A stretch of DNA of 60,968 nt from Acidobacteriaceae bacterium (lineage in GTDB: Bacteria > Acidobacteriota > Terriglobia > Terriglobales > Acidobacteriaceae): assembly GCA_030041305.1 (NCBI GenBank), contig JASHOC010000034.1, positions 1 through 60,968 on the forward strand, read 5' to 3'. A program made the translations under genes and the position numbers. A model generated the notes under the pieces. That model saw only the letters and a list, made by a program, of their open reading frames with translations. It did not search any database and was not told where the DNA came from. Positions 44,323 through 52,882 of this stretch are shown here, piece after piece. The first letter of the stretch is position 1. The number at the start of each line of letters is the position of its first letter.

Positions 44323-45198
44323 TCAAAAATAGCCAGATCTCTCGCCCAGGATTCGTGCGTTGCCGCGCAAGCCACTGGTTGCAAACTCAACCGAATAGGT
44401 CACGTCAACATGGGCAGCGATTAGCCGCATCTCAGCCCTAAACTTCCTGCCCCGAAGGATATGTTCTGGTTTCCTGAAAGCCTGATAGTTGTAGTTGTCA
44501 TTATTGAACGCGACAAACTCGTTCGTCTTTGGGTCCAAAAAGGCGATGTCTAAGTTGTGTTCTCCTTCGATACCGAATTCAGTCAGCAATAGGTCTCTTC
44601 TCGTTAGCGTGTGGTGTCGAAGAGTCGGCTGATCGCTGTCGTCCCACCGACCGTCCATTTCTAGTACGAGTTGATCATTTTCATCGAAGAACTTGATCTT
44701 AGCGCTTACTTCACGAGCGATTGACATAGGCGAGTTCCTCGTTGGCCTGTTGACGAACCGAACCTTTATGAAATGCGCCGTTAGGACGACAACTCGGCCA
44801 TCGTTAAGAGAAATAGCCTCAATATGTCTCGCTCCTGGCTCGCGCAGAACGATATTCGGCTTCGTCTCCTCGATCTCCTTGAGTTTATTTTCTACCGACT
44901 CCCTCTCTGATTGCAGGCGGCGAATGGATTCGAGCTGACCACCGTGGAGAGCAGCAGCAGAGCTATAAATCTTCCAAAGAATATGAGGAATGAAGATAAC
45001 GACATATGGAAGAACTATAGCCAGAACAAAGAGCCATTTGTGACCGTTCCATTCACCTAATGTGATCAGTCCGAAATGGTAGCTGAGAAGGAGCGTGGCG
45101 AGGTTCAATAGAACGCCAACGGTTAGATCGCGCGCCCAAGCGAACTTCTCGAACGCACCCGCAAAAAGAACGCGGTGGTATCTAGGACAATTCGACAT
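44323..45198 (-). CDS. Two-TM, coiled-coil, beta-rich hypothetical protein in a low-GC islet
   Basis: 291 residues. Two TM helices at about 24-43 (DLTVGVLLNLATLLLSYHFG) and 54-76 (WLFVLAIVLPYVVIFIPHIL), a coiled coil at about 88-112 (LESIRRLQSERESVENKLKEI), then a ~180-residue domain dominated by beta strands (VVVLTAHFIKVRFVNR, AKIKFFDENDQLVLEMDGRW, HNLDIAFLDPKTNEFVAFN). No catalytic motif is recognised. The GC content is clearly lower than neighbours and codon use shifts to A/T-ending codons. This suggests recent transfer. It is flanked by lutC and the rhamnose isomerase, both unrelated. Confidence 0.55.
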   Translation of the reverse strand: MSNCPRYHRVLFAGAFEKFAWARDLTVGVLLNLATLLLSYHFGLITLGEWNGHKWLFVLAIVLPYVVIFIPHILWKIYSSAAALHGGQLESIRRLQSERESVENKLKEIEETKPNIVLREPGARHIEAISLNDGRVVVLTAHFIKVRFVNRPTRNSPMSIAREVSAKIKFFDENDQLVLEMDGRWDDSDQPTLRHHTLTRRDLLLTEFGIEGEHNLDIAFLDPKTNEFVAFNNDNYNYQAFRKPEHILRGRKFRAEMRLIAAHVDVTYSVEFATSGLRGNARILGERSGYF

Positions 45199-45225
45199 CG
45201 CGGCAATGCTCTCACTTCTGCAGGG

Positions 45226-46014
45226 TCATTGCACGGATAGCCCCTGCGTCGCTGGCCCCTGTGTCCCCAATTTCCTGTCCTTAACCACAATCACATGCAA
45301 AAACCGCGGTCCGTGCACACCCTTGATGCGCGTCATCTCGATATCCGCCGTAGCGCTCGGCCCCGAGATCCAGGTAACCAACCGTGGCAATCTCCCTGTT
45401 TCGTGTCCGCAATTCCCTAGTCCCTCAGTCCCTAAGTCCCTAGTCCCTGCCTTCTCGTCTCCTGACCCCTGATTCCCGGCTGCACGGCCGAAATACTCCG
45501 GCAGCGTCTCCACCACCTGGCTCGCGCGCAGAATGCACAGGTGCCAGTCCGGAAGCAGCGTCAACACCCGCCGTCCTTCGCTCGCCGAATGGTGCAGCAC
45601 GATCGTCCCCGAATCCGCCACGCCGCAAAAGGCCGCCGTCACCACCCCTTCCGCCGCTTCAATCTCCGCTGCCGTCAAGCCGTGGTCGATTCTCCAGTCA
45701 AATCCGGCCGCCAGCCACTCCGCTGGGACTCCCGGCGGCGCCACAAAGCTCCGTCTGCCGCTTGCCGCAAGCTGCGCCGCGATCGTCCCCGGCAGTTCCT
45801 CCGCCGCGCACTCCACCACCTCTGCATCGTACTCGCGCAGTCGATGCACCATCAGCTCCACGCACGCATCCGCGTCGAGCCGCCCTGCGCGCACATACGC
45901 GCGCGGCAGCGCCCCATAATCCTCCGCCAGCGCCGCCGCCGATGCCGCCGCTCCCGGTGTTGCCCGTTGGATGCGCTCCAGGATCTGTTCCCGCGAGGAT
46001 GCGCCGCCGTTCAT
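45226..46014 (-). CDS. lutC: Lactate utilization protein C (LUD domain), with repeat-derived insert
   Basis: 262 residues from the ATG at 46014, overlapping the lutB stop (ATGA). The LUD fold is clear: LAEDYGALPRAYV, SFVAPPGVPAEWL, GVVTAAFCGVADSGTIVL, RRVLTLLPDWHLCILRASQVVETLPEY and GPSATADIEMTRIKGVHGPRFLHVIVV. Between the LPEY and ISGPSATADIE blocks there is an insert of about 35 residues (NQGSGDEKAGTRDLGTEG, then LGNCGHETGRLP) encoded by the minisatellite at 45413-45480. The C-terminal tail (GTQGPATQGLSVQ) also looks repeat-derived. It forms part of the iron-sulfur lactate-oxidising complex with LutA and LutB. Confidence 0.88.
   Translation of the reverse strand: MNGGASSREQILERIQRATPGAAASAAALAEDYGALPRAYVRAGRLDADACVELMVHRLREYDAEVVECAAEELPGTIAAQLAASGRRSFVAPPGVPAEWLAAGFDWRIDHGLTAAEIEAAEGVVTAAFCGVADSGTIVLHHSASEGRRVLTLLPDWHLCILRASQVVETLPEYFGRAAGNQGSGDEKAGTRDLGTEGLGNCGHETGRLPRLVTWISGPSATADIEMTRIKGVHGPRFLHVIVVKDRKLGTQGPATQGLSVQ
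45413..45480. repeat. (T)CCCTAGT/CCCTCAGT minisatellite inside lutC
   Basis: Words TTCCCTAG, TCCCTCA, GTCCCTAA, GTCCCTAG and TCCCTGC follow each other and run into TTCTCGTCTCCTG. The identical words, in the same order of variants (CCCTCAGTCCCTG, GCCTTCCCGCTCC), occur upstream of lutA at 48462-48620. The unit is 7-8 bases; here it is translated in frame as part of lutC. Confidence 0.8.
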
Positions 46015-47468
46015 TTGGCCCCTTTCGCACGTTCGGCCCACCATGCATGAAACGTCTGCTGCGGCAGCCCGCGCAAGTCTCGCGTCTCAGTCCATTTCGC
46101 CCCGACCCCGGGCAATGCGTGAATCCACCCATCTTTCCGCGTAAACGGCCGCAAGCCCACGCGCCCCAAACATTGCGCCGCATGAAACAGCCACGCCCGC
46201 GCGAACACCAGGTGCGCAACCCGCAGTCCCAGGTACAGCGGATCGAAAAACCGCCTCGCCCGCTGCCGCTCCTGGTCCGTCACCTGTGCGCGCAAGTCAA
46301 TCAGCACCTCGGGAATATTGATTTTCACCGGGCACACTTCGTAACACGCCCCGCACAAAGAAGACGCATACGGCAGCGACTGCGCATGCCTCAGCCCCTG
46401 CAATTGCGGCGTCAGGATCGCCCCGATCGGCCCCGGATACACCGACCCGTACGCGTGCCCGCCCGTCTGCCGGTACACCGGGCATGCGTTCATGCACGCC
46501 GCACACCGAATGCACCTCAATGTCTGCCGCTCCCGCTCGCGCGCCAAAATCCCCGACCGCCCGTTATCCAACAGCACCACATGAAACCGCTCCGGCCCAT
46601 CGCCCGCCGTCACTCCCGTCCACAGTGACGTGTACGGGTTCATCCGTTCCCCCGTGGCCGACCGCGCCAGCACCTGCAGCATCACTTCCAGGTCCCGGAA
46701 CCGCGGCAGCACCTTCTCGATTCCCGCCAGCGTAATCAGCGTCCGCGGCAGCGTCAGGCACATGCGCCCGTTGCCCTCCGATTCCACCACCACCACCGAC
46801 CCCGTCTCGGCAATCAGAAAATTCGCTCCGCTGATCGCCGTCGGCACGCTCAAAAACTTCGCCCGCAAAACCCGCCGCGCCGCCGCCGTCAGCGCCTCGG
46901 GATCGTCCGGCAAATCCTCGATCCCCATGCGCCGCGCAAAAATCTCCCGCACCTGGCTCCGGTTCACGTGCAGCGCCGGAACCACAATATGCGAGGGCTC
47001 TCCCTCGCCCAGCTGCAAGATAATTTCCGCCAGGTCCGTCTCGTGCGCCCGAATCCCCGCCGCCTCCAGAAACGGGTTCAGCTCGATCTCCGCCGACGTC
47101 ATCGTCTTGATCTTGATGACCTCGGTCGCCTTCTCCGCGCGCAGCACGTCCAGAATGATCCGCCGCGCCTCGCTCGCGTCCGCCGCCCAGTGCACCACCC
47201 CGCCCGCCGCCGTGCACCGCGCTTCGAATTCCTCCAAGTATGCGCCCAGGTTTTGTAGCGCCACATCTTTAATCCGAGACGCCGAAGCGCGGAGCGCCTG
47301 CCAATCGGCCTTTTCCGCCACCAGCCGCGCCCGCTTGCCTTGAATCACGTCGATGGCGTGCGCCACGTTCTTGCGCAGTTGCGGATCGCGCAGCACCGGC
47401 AGCGCCGCCTCGGGAAACGGCCGCGCCCGCGCCGGATCCAAGATCGGCCGGTCCGCCGCCGCGCTCAC
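46011..47468 (-). CDS. lutB: Lactate utilization protein B (LUD + 2 [4Fe-4S])
   Basis: 485 residues from the GTG at 47468, which overlaps the lutA stop (GTGA); a TTG at 47474 is the alternative. The N-terminal ~300 residues are a LUD domain (VIKIKTMTSAEIELNPFLEAAGI, ISGANFLIAETGSVVVVESEGNGR). Two ferredoxin-like clusters follow (CIRCAACMNACPVYRQ near 310 and CGACYEVCPVKINIPE near 360). It is a central subunit of the L-lactate dehydrogenase complex encoded with LutA and LutC, cytoplasmic or membrane-associated. Confidence 0.92.
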   Translation of the reverse strand: MSAAADRPILDPARARPFPEAALPVLRDPQLRKNVAHAIDVIQGKRARLVAEKADWQALRASASRIKDVALQNLGAYLEEFEARCTAAGGVVHWAADASEARRIILDVLRAEKATEVIKIKTMTSAEIELNPFLEAAGIRAHETDLAEIILQLGEGEPSHIVVPALHVNRSQVREIFARRMGIEDLPDDPEALTAAARRVLRAKFLSVPTAISGANFLIAETGSVVVVESEGNGRMCLTLPRTLITLAGIEKVLPRFRDLEVMLQVLARSATGERMNPYTSLWTGVTAGDGPERFHVVLLDNGRSGILARERERQTLRCIRCAACMNACPVYRQTGGHAYGSVYPGPIGAILTPQLQGLRHAQSLPYASSLCGACYEVCPVKINIPEVLIDLRAQVTDQERQRARRFFDPLYLGLRVAHLVFARAWLFHAAQCLGRVGLRPFTRKDGWIHALPGVGAKWTETRDLRGLPQQTFHAWWAERAKGAK

Positions 47469-48259
47469 CGCCAAGACCCCACCGGGGCCCCCGGCAATAG
47501 GTCCCCGTCGCCGGGGTGACCAGCCACCGCATCCTGCGTGCTCGCCAAAATCTCCGCCATGTGGATCGTCTTCATCCCCGCAAACTGGCGGTGCAACGCC
47601 CCGCCCAGATGCAGCAGGCAGCTATTATCGAGCGCCGTGCAATACTCGCTCCCCGTCGCCAGCACGTCTTGCAACTTCGCCGTCAGCATCGCCGACGAAA
47701 CCTCGCCGTTCTTTATCGCGAACGTCCCGCCAAACCCGCAGCACCGGTCCAGATTCTTCAGCGGCGCCAGCTCCAGCCCCCGCACCTTGGCCAGAAGCCG
47801 GAGCGGCCCGTTGCCCAGGTTGAGCGCCCGCAGCCCATGGCAGCTCGCGTGGTACGTCACCCGGTGCGGAAAATACGCACCCACATCCTCCACGCCCAGC
47901 CGGTCCACCAGAAACTCGCTCAGCTCATACACCCGCGGCAGCAGCGTCTCCAACTCCCGTCCCAGCGCGCCATCGCCCAGCTCCTCCACCAGCCCGGCGT
48001 ACTGATCGCGGATCATCGCCACGCACGACGACGACGGAATCACCACCGCCTCCGCCTCGCCGTACATGCAGATCAGCCGCTTCGCCAGGCTGAACGCCTC
48101 GCCGCGAAATCCCGTGTTGGCGTGCATCTGCCCGCAGCAGGTCTGCTGAGGATGAAACTCCACCTCTACGCCCAGCCGCTCCAGCAGCGTCACCACCGCG
48201 CGTCCGGTTTCCGGAAACAGCGTGTCGTTGTAGCAAGTAATAAAGAGCGAAGCGCGCAT
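47465..48259 (-). CDS. lutA: Lactate utilization protein A (CCG-domain iron-sulfur)
   Basis: 264 residues from the ATG at 48259. Two cysteine-rich CCG domains: QQTCCGQMHANTG near 40 and LDRCCGFGGTFAIKNGEVS near 175. These bind iron-sulfur clusters in the GlpC/HdrB superfamily and transfer electrons from lactate oxidation. The gene is the first of lutABC (all overlapping by 4 bp). The upstream in-frame extension is rejected as it is made of a 10-bp tandem repeat. Confidence 0.92.
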   Translation of the reverse strand: MRASLFITCYNDTLFPETGRAVVTLLERLGVEVEFHPQQTCCGQMHANTGFRGEAFSLAKRLICMYGEAEAVVIPSSSCVAMIRDQYAGLVEELGDGALGRELETLLPRVYELSEFLVDRLGVEDVGAYFPHRVTYHASCHGLRALNLGNGPLRLLAKVRGLELAPLKNLDRCCGFGGTFAIKNGEVSSAMLTAKLQDVLATGSEYCTALDNSCLLHLGGALHRQFAGMKTIHMAEILASTQDAVAGHPGDGDLLPGAPVGSWR

Positions 48260-48270
48260 CGCCTCCCGCC

Positions 48271-48330
48271 TTGTCCAGCCTGGTCCGGCCTCGTCCAGCC
48301 TTGCCCGGCCTTGCCCGGCCTCGTCCAGCC
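48271..48330. repeat. Six tandem 10-bp repeats in the lutA leader
   Basis: Six consecutive 10-mers such as TTGTCCAGCC, TCGTCCAGCC and TTGCCCGGCC (48271-48330) lie 12 bp upstream of lutA. On the mRNA each unit contains GGACAAGG- or GGACGAGG-like purine words, so the array may influence ribosome loading. Unit number could be variable between strains. Confidence 0.85.
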
Positions 48331-48461
48331 GGTCCTCCCGCCGTGCGCCGATCCACTGCCGCCCACGGCGCCCATCTCCAGGACCGGCCAGGAAACTGAA
48401 GGATAAAAGATCGCCCCCCACCCCTTCACGCCCGCACGCGGGAAGCAAACCCTCCCCAATC

Positions 48462-48620
48462 CCCGATCCCAGTCCTTGTTCCCTCGCGCCCTTGTTCCCT
48501 CGCGCCCTTGTTCCTGATCCCTGGTCCCTCAGTCCCTGGTCCCTCAGTCCCTGCCTTCCCGCTCCCCCTGTTCCCTGTTCCCTCGTTTCCTAGTTCCCTA
48601 GTTCCCTCTTTCCCTGTCTC
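48462..48620. repeat. CCCTAGTT/CCCTCAGT minisatellite upstream of lutA
   Basis: About 160 bp made of 7-13-base words: CGCGCCCTTGTTCCCT twice, TGGTCCCTCAGTCCC twice, then GTTCCCTG, GTTCCCTCG, TTTCCTA, GTTCCCTA, GTTCCCTC. It is the same family as the repeat inside lutC. No gene. Confidence 0.8.
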
Positions 48621-48961
48621 CGTCAACCTTCCCGCCCGCCCCGCGTCTAATCGCATTGAATCATCCGCTTTCTTCGGCGGCTAGTTCACTTTCCATCCGG
48701 GCCGCCGTGCATCTGGCTTCGGCGTTCATCCCTGGGTAGCGTGGAGCACTCAGTGCGGACCGCGTTTACCCGCGAAAGAGGCTTGCGCGAACATGGCCAA
48801 CGGCGCCCCCCATCGATCCCCCTCGGGCTGGGCAGGCTCGCCGTATCTGTGTCGTTCCCTCAGGGAGGAGCAGTCCGGCTGCCGGCGTCTCCCACAAGAG
48901 GCGACAACATTTCCCCGCTTCGGGGGTTGTACGCTCTAGAAAGGTTCCAAGGAATCTCGTC
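48621..48961. other. 341-bp region upstream of the sedolisin gene
   Basis: No gene supported. A TCTAGA...AGGAATCT leader with AAGGAA is located 7-8 bases before the sedolisin ATG. A direct promoter assignment was not possible. Confidence 0.3.
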
Positions 48962-51900
48962 ATGAAAAGCTCGCGTTCGCTCCCCCTGTCTGGCCGCATC
49001 GGCCTTCTGACCGTCTCGCTGTGTGCCTTGACCGGCGCCGTCCTCTTCACATCGGTCCTTGCGCAAACCTCCGCCTCCGCCCGCCCTGCGCCGCGCATCC
49101 TCGCTCCCATCGATAACGGCCAGCTCGTCACCCTCAAGGGCGGCGTCAATCCCTTTGCCAACGCCCAAAACGATCGCGGCCCCGTCAACGCCTCGCTGCC
49201 TATGGCTGAAATGGTCCTCGTCCTCAGCCGCGGCCCCGAGGAGCAGGCCGCCTTTGACGCCTATGTAACCGGCGAATACGACTCCAGCTCGCCCAATTTC
49301 CACCAATGGCTCACCCCCGCTCAAATCGGCCAGCGCTTCGGTCCCGCCCCGTCCGACATCGCCGCCATCTCCAACTGGCTCGCCAGCCAGGGCTTCGCCG
49401 TCAAAAGTATCGCGCCCGATGGCATGTCGATCGCCTTCAGTGGCACGGCCGGCCAGGCGGAAAGCGCCTTTCACACCTCGATTCACAATCTTTCGGTCAG
49501 CGGCAAAATGCACATCGCCAATATGACCGACCCGCAAATCCCCGCCGCCCTCGCCCCCGTCGTCATCGGCGTCAAGGGTCTGCACAACTTCTTCCCCCAT
49601 CCTTTACACAAAATGGGGAGCAAGGTGCACTTCAACCCCGACGCCCATGGCTGGGTCAAGGCGCAGGGCGCGCCCACCTCCAGCTTGTCCATCGGGACGC
49701 TCAGCGCGCAGCTCGCCGCTATCCGGGCCAAGCGTGCCTCTTCGCCAAGCCCCAACTTCGAGTACAACAGCAATGGCTCTTACGAAGAAGACGTCGCGCC
49801 CTATGACTTCGCCAAAATCTACAACCTGCCTTCGGGCTGGCCCAACACTAGCAGCGCCAACGGCTCCGGCCAGACCATCGTCATCATCGGCACCAGCGAT
49901 ATAGACACCGGTGACGTCACAACGTTTAGGAGCGCCTTCGGCCTGCCCGCCGGCCCCACCCTTGAGGTCGTGCACGGCCCCGACGGCGACCCCGGCAACT
50001 GCGGCTCCAACCCCGCCTCCGACGCCTGCACCGACGGCGACCTCGACGAGAACTCGCTCGACGTCGAGTGGTCCGGCGCCGTCGCCCCGGGCGCCCAGAT
50101 CGTGCTCGAAACCGACGCTTACAACAGCCAGACCGATCCCACCAACGACCCCCTCTATGACGGCGCCCAGTGGGTCATCGACAACGCGCTTACCTCGGGC
50201 GGGAATTCGGATGTCTACGGCGCCCGCATCCTCAGCGTCAGCTACGGCGAGTGCGAACTCGGGAACGGCACCGCTTCCAACGTCGCCTACAACAATTTGT
50301 GGCAAACCGCTTACGCCGGCGGCATTGCCGTCTTCGTCGCCGCTGGCGACTCCGGCTCGCCTTCCTGTGACGACGGCCTCGACGGCGTCGGCAACCCCTA
50401 CGAAGCCCAGTACGGCCTCTCCGTGAGCGGTCTTGCCTCCTCGCCCTACGACACGGCCATGGGCGGCACCGATTTCAATTGGTGCGACATCACGCAAACA
50501 ACCGCCTGCACCTCCTCCGACGCCTCCAAGTACTGGAACACCAGCAACGGCAGTGATGAGGCGACGGCCAAGGGCTACGTGCCAGAGCAGCCTTGGAACG
50601 ACACCTGCCTGAACCCCCTCCTTCTGCCGTACTTCCAAGGCGAGGCGTCTGGAATAGTCACGGAACCGGCCAATACCGAAGCCGCCTGCAACTTCATCTA
50701 CAACTATTTTGGGACGATCTACGAGGAATCGGAGGATGAGGTGATGCTCGCGTCTTATGTTGACACCGACGGCGGCTCCGGCGGCGCCAGCAGTTGTGTG
50801 GTCAATTCGACAACTGGCAGCACATCGAATGGTGGCCCCAATGGCTCCTGCAACTCCACCGACTCGAGCACCGGATCGTCCTACGGCAATCTCACCCTGG
50901 TCAACGACGGCTGGCCCAAGCCAAGCTGGCAGGCAGGCGTCTCCGGCATTCCCAATGACGGCGTCCGCGACCTGCCCGACGCCAGCTTCTTCGCCGGCAA
51001 CGGAGGACTCGACAGCGCCACGCTGATCTGCGTCTCTGACGACGGCGCAACCTGCACCGACGTCAGCGGTGACACGGAGTGCTTCAACGAGGGCACCTGC
51101 GCCACCGGCGGCGCCGAAGAAATTGGCGGAACCTCCGTCGCCACGCCGGAGATGGCCGGCGTCATGGCTCTCATTAACCAGCATGCTGGCGCTACGCAGG
51201 GCAGCCCCAATGCGGGGCTCTACACGCTCGCCAGCAAACAGACCTACTCCGAGTGCAGCGCAGAAAGCGTAACTACCTCAAGCAGTTGTTACTTCAACGA
51301 CATCGACCAGGGCACGATCTCCATGCCCTGCGATTATGAAGGTATGGCGGTAGAAGGCGGCGCAGTCTACGATTCCGAGACAGGAGAATGGGAAGCGGGC
51401 GAGACATATCAGGGCCTGGCTTCGCCCAACTGCTCCATCGTCAACACCGGCGATGTGGTGGGCACGCTTTCCGGCTACTCCGCCGCTACCGGCTATGACC
51501 AGGCCACCGGCCTCGGCTCGCTCAATATCGCCAACGTGGTCAATGCCCCCACCAGCGTTTGGACCGCTGCCACGTCCGGACTCGCAACCCCAACGGTAAG
51601 CATTGGCCTGAATGGCGTCACGTCCATCAGTGAGAGCCAAAGCCTCACCGTCACCGTCACGGTCTCCGGCTCCGCCGGCACGCCCACCGGCAACGTCACC
51701 CTGACAGCCTCCAACACCGGCGCCAACGAATACAGCTCGGCGCAAGCTTTATCCGGCGGGAGCGCGACATTCACCATTCCGGCCAGCACCTTCACCGCGA
51801 CGGGCAGCGCCACGCTCACGGCCGCCTACGGTGGCGACAGCGCCTACAACTCCGCGAGCAACACCGCAGCCGTCACGATCACGGGTTCGACCACCTCCAC

Positions 51901-52459
51901 CGAAACGTTCGCTCTGGGCTCCATCACCTCACCCGCGGCCATTTCGCCGGGAGGAACCGCTACGGCCACGGTGAGCGTCTCCAGCAGCAGCGGCTACGCG
52001 GGCACCATCACCCTGAGCTGCGCGCTCACCAGCCAACCGGCCAGCGCCACGAACCTGCCTACTTGCACGCCCAGCGGAACCATCGCGTTGAGCGCCACCA
52101 CCACGTCCGGCAGCGCCACGATGTCCGTGGCCACCGCCGCGACAACCACAAGCGCACTCACCTACCCCAAGCTCCGCAATGGTAAGGGTTGGATGGGCAT
52201 GGGCGGCGGCGCCGTCCTCGCCTTCCTCGTTTTCCTCGGTATTCCCGCCCGTCGCCGTAGTTGGCGCGCCATGCTTGGCCTCGTCGTGCTCATCGCCGCT
52301 CTCGGCAGCCTCTCCGCCTGCGGCGGCGGAGGCGGTAGCAGCTCAAGCACCATCCCGGGGACGACCGCCGGGACCTACACCTTCACCGTAACCGCGCAAG
52401 GCAGTCCGTCTCCTGCTTCAACCCCTGCGACGCAAACTTTCAACGTTACGGTGAACTGA
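48962..52459 (+). CDS. Exported sedolisin (S53/kumamolisin-like) protease with Ig-like tail
   Basis: 1165 residues. Signal/TM at 12-34. The pro-domain (about 60-215) has MAEMVLVLSRGPEEQAAFDAYV and FHQWLTPAQIGQRFGP. The catalytic domain (about 260-860) shows Glu363 and Asp367 in DENSLDVEWSG and Ser725 in GGTSVATPEMAG, with FVAAGDSGSPSC near 462-473; Glu/Asp/Ser is the sedolisin triad. The tail has Ig-like repeats (VTVTVSGSAGTPTGNVTLTA), a hydrophobic segment with RRRSW (GGGAVLAFLVFLGIPARRRS), LSACGGGGG and a final strand region, as in many Acidobacteriota exported proteins. It is likely an acid-active secreted endopeptidase attached to the envelope. Confidence 0.9.
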   Translation: MKSSRSLPLSGRIGLLTVSLCALTGAVLFTSVLAQTSASARPAPRILAPIDNGQLVTLKGGVNPFANAQNDRGPVNASLPMAEMVLVLSRGPEEQAAFDAYVTGEYDSSSPNFHQWLTPAQIGQRFGPAPSDIAAISNWLASQGFAVKSIAPDGMSIAFSGTAGQAESAFHTSIHNLSVSGKMHIANMTDPQIPAALAPVVIGVKGLHNFFPHPLHKMGSKVHFNPDAHGWVKAQGAPTSSLSIGTLSAQLAAIRAKRASSPSPNFEYNSNGSYEEDVAPYDFAKIYNLPSGWPNTSSANGSGQTIVIIGTSDIDTGDVTTFRSAFGLPAGPTLEVVHGPDGDPGNCGSNPASDACTDGDLDENSLDVEWSGAVAPGAQIVLETDAYNSQTDPTNDPLYDGAQWVIDNALTSGGNSDVYGARILSVSYGECELGNGTASNVAYNNLWQTAYAGGIAVFVAAGDSGSPSCDDGLDGVGNPYEAQYGLSVSGLASSPYDTAMGGTDFNWCDITQTTACTSSDASKYWNTSNGSDEATAKGYVPEQPWNDTCLNPLLLPYFQGEASGIVTEPANTEAACNFIYNYFGTIYEESEDEVMLASYVDTDGGSGGASSCVVNSTTGSTSNGGPNGSCNSTDSSTGSSYGNLTLVNDGWPKPSWQAGVSGIPNDGVRDLPDASFFAGNGGLDSATLICVSDDGATCTDVSGDTECFNEGTCATGGAEEIGGTSVATPEMAGVMALINQHAGATQGSPNAGLYTLASKQTYSECSAESVTTSSSCYFNDIDQGTISMPCDYEGMAVEGGAVYDSETGEWEAGETYQGLASPNCSIVNTGDVVGTLSGYSAATGYDQATGLGSLNIANVVNAPTSVWTAATSGLATPTVSIGLNGVTSISESQSLTVTVTVSGSAGTPTGNVTLTASNTGANEYSSAQALSGGSATFTIPASTFTATGSATLTAAYGGDSAYNSASNTAAVTITGSTTSTETFALGSITSPAAISPGGTATATVSVSSSSGYAGTITLSCALTSQPASATNLPTCTPSGTIALSATTTSGSATMSVATAATTTSALTYPKLRNGKGWMGMGGGAVLAFLVFLGIPARRRSWRAMLGLVVLIAALGSLSACGGGGGSSSSTIPGTTAGTYTFTVTAQGSPSPASTPATQTFNVTVN

Positions 52460-52523
52460 GAATCCTCCTCAGCCTGCGACCGAACTCAAAGCAGGGTCCA
52501 GGCTGAGCGGCCCTCCCCAAGAG

Positions 52524-52550
52524 CGGCCCTCCCTTGCGGGAGGGCCGTTT
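52524..52550 (+). terminator. Terminator of the sedolisin gene
   Basis: A perfect 10-bp stem, CGGCCCTCCC / GGGAGGGCCG, loop TTGC, ends in TTT CGTC at 52548-52554. It follows the sedolisin stop by 64 bp. The T run is short, so termination may be partial. Confidence 0.7.
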
Positions 52551-52707
52551 CGTCTCATTCGCATTTGTCAAGTTTCGCGCCCGGCTGATTCTTTCCAAGT
52601 CGCGTCCCATCAGTCACTTCCGCCTCACCCCAGCGTTGCCGGTAATTTCCCGCTTCTTGCTATAGTTGAACCTGGATTCGGGTTTCCATCTTCGGGCGCC
52701 GGGTAAG

Positions 52708-52754
52708 TTTTTGAAGGGTACGGGCTTTAGCCCGTACGATACCGCCTTCAAAAA
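52708..52754. repeat. REP-like double hairpin
   Basis: An outer stem TTTTTGAAGG (52708-52717) / CCTTCAAAAA (52745-52754) encloses an inner stem GTACGGGCT / AGCCCGTAC (52718-52726 / 52729-52737). The GTACGGGCTTTAGCCCGTAC word is a common interspersed palindrome in Acidobacteriota genomes, as I recall it. It sits 11 bp before the MITE-like copy at 52766. Confidence 0.75.
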
Positions 52755-52765
52755 TGAGTGGGCTT

Positions 52766-52882
52766 TATAGCGGTTCTCCAATTGGTGTAGAGCAGAACCT
52801 CGAACGTTGAGTGGCGTTTTTCCCAAGAAAACGGCACCCGGCACGCCCCTCAAAACTTCACGGGAATTGGAGAACCGCCGTA
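52766..52882 (+). mobile_element. 117-bp MITE-like element, copy 3
   Basis: It begins TATAGCGGTTCTCCAATT and ends AATTGGAGAACCGCCGTA, with TA borders, and has the same orientation as the 35520 copy. It differs from it by at least one base in the central hairpin (GAAAACGGCACC against GAAAACGCCACC), so that its stem has one mismatch. Confidence 0.9.

Noticed and set aside
48456..48656. Minus-strand frame of repeated Gly/Thr/Glu residues upstream of lutA
   Set aside because: It is a direct translation of the minisatellite with no start signal; the repeat is the sensible explanation.
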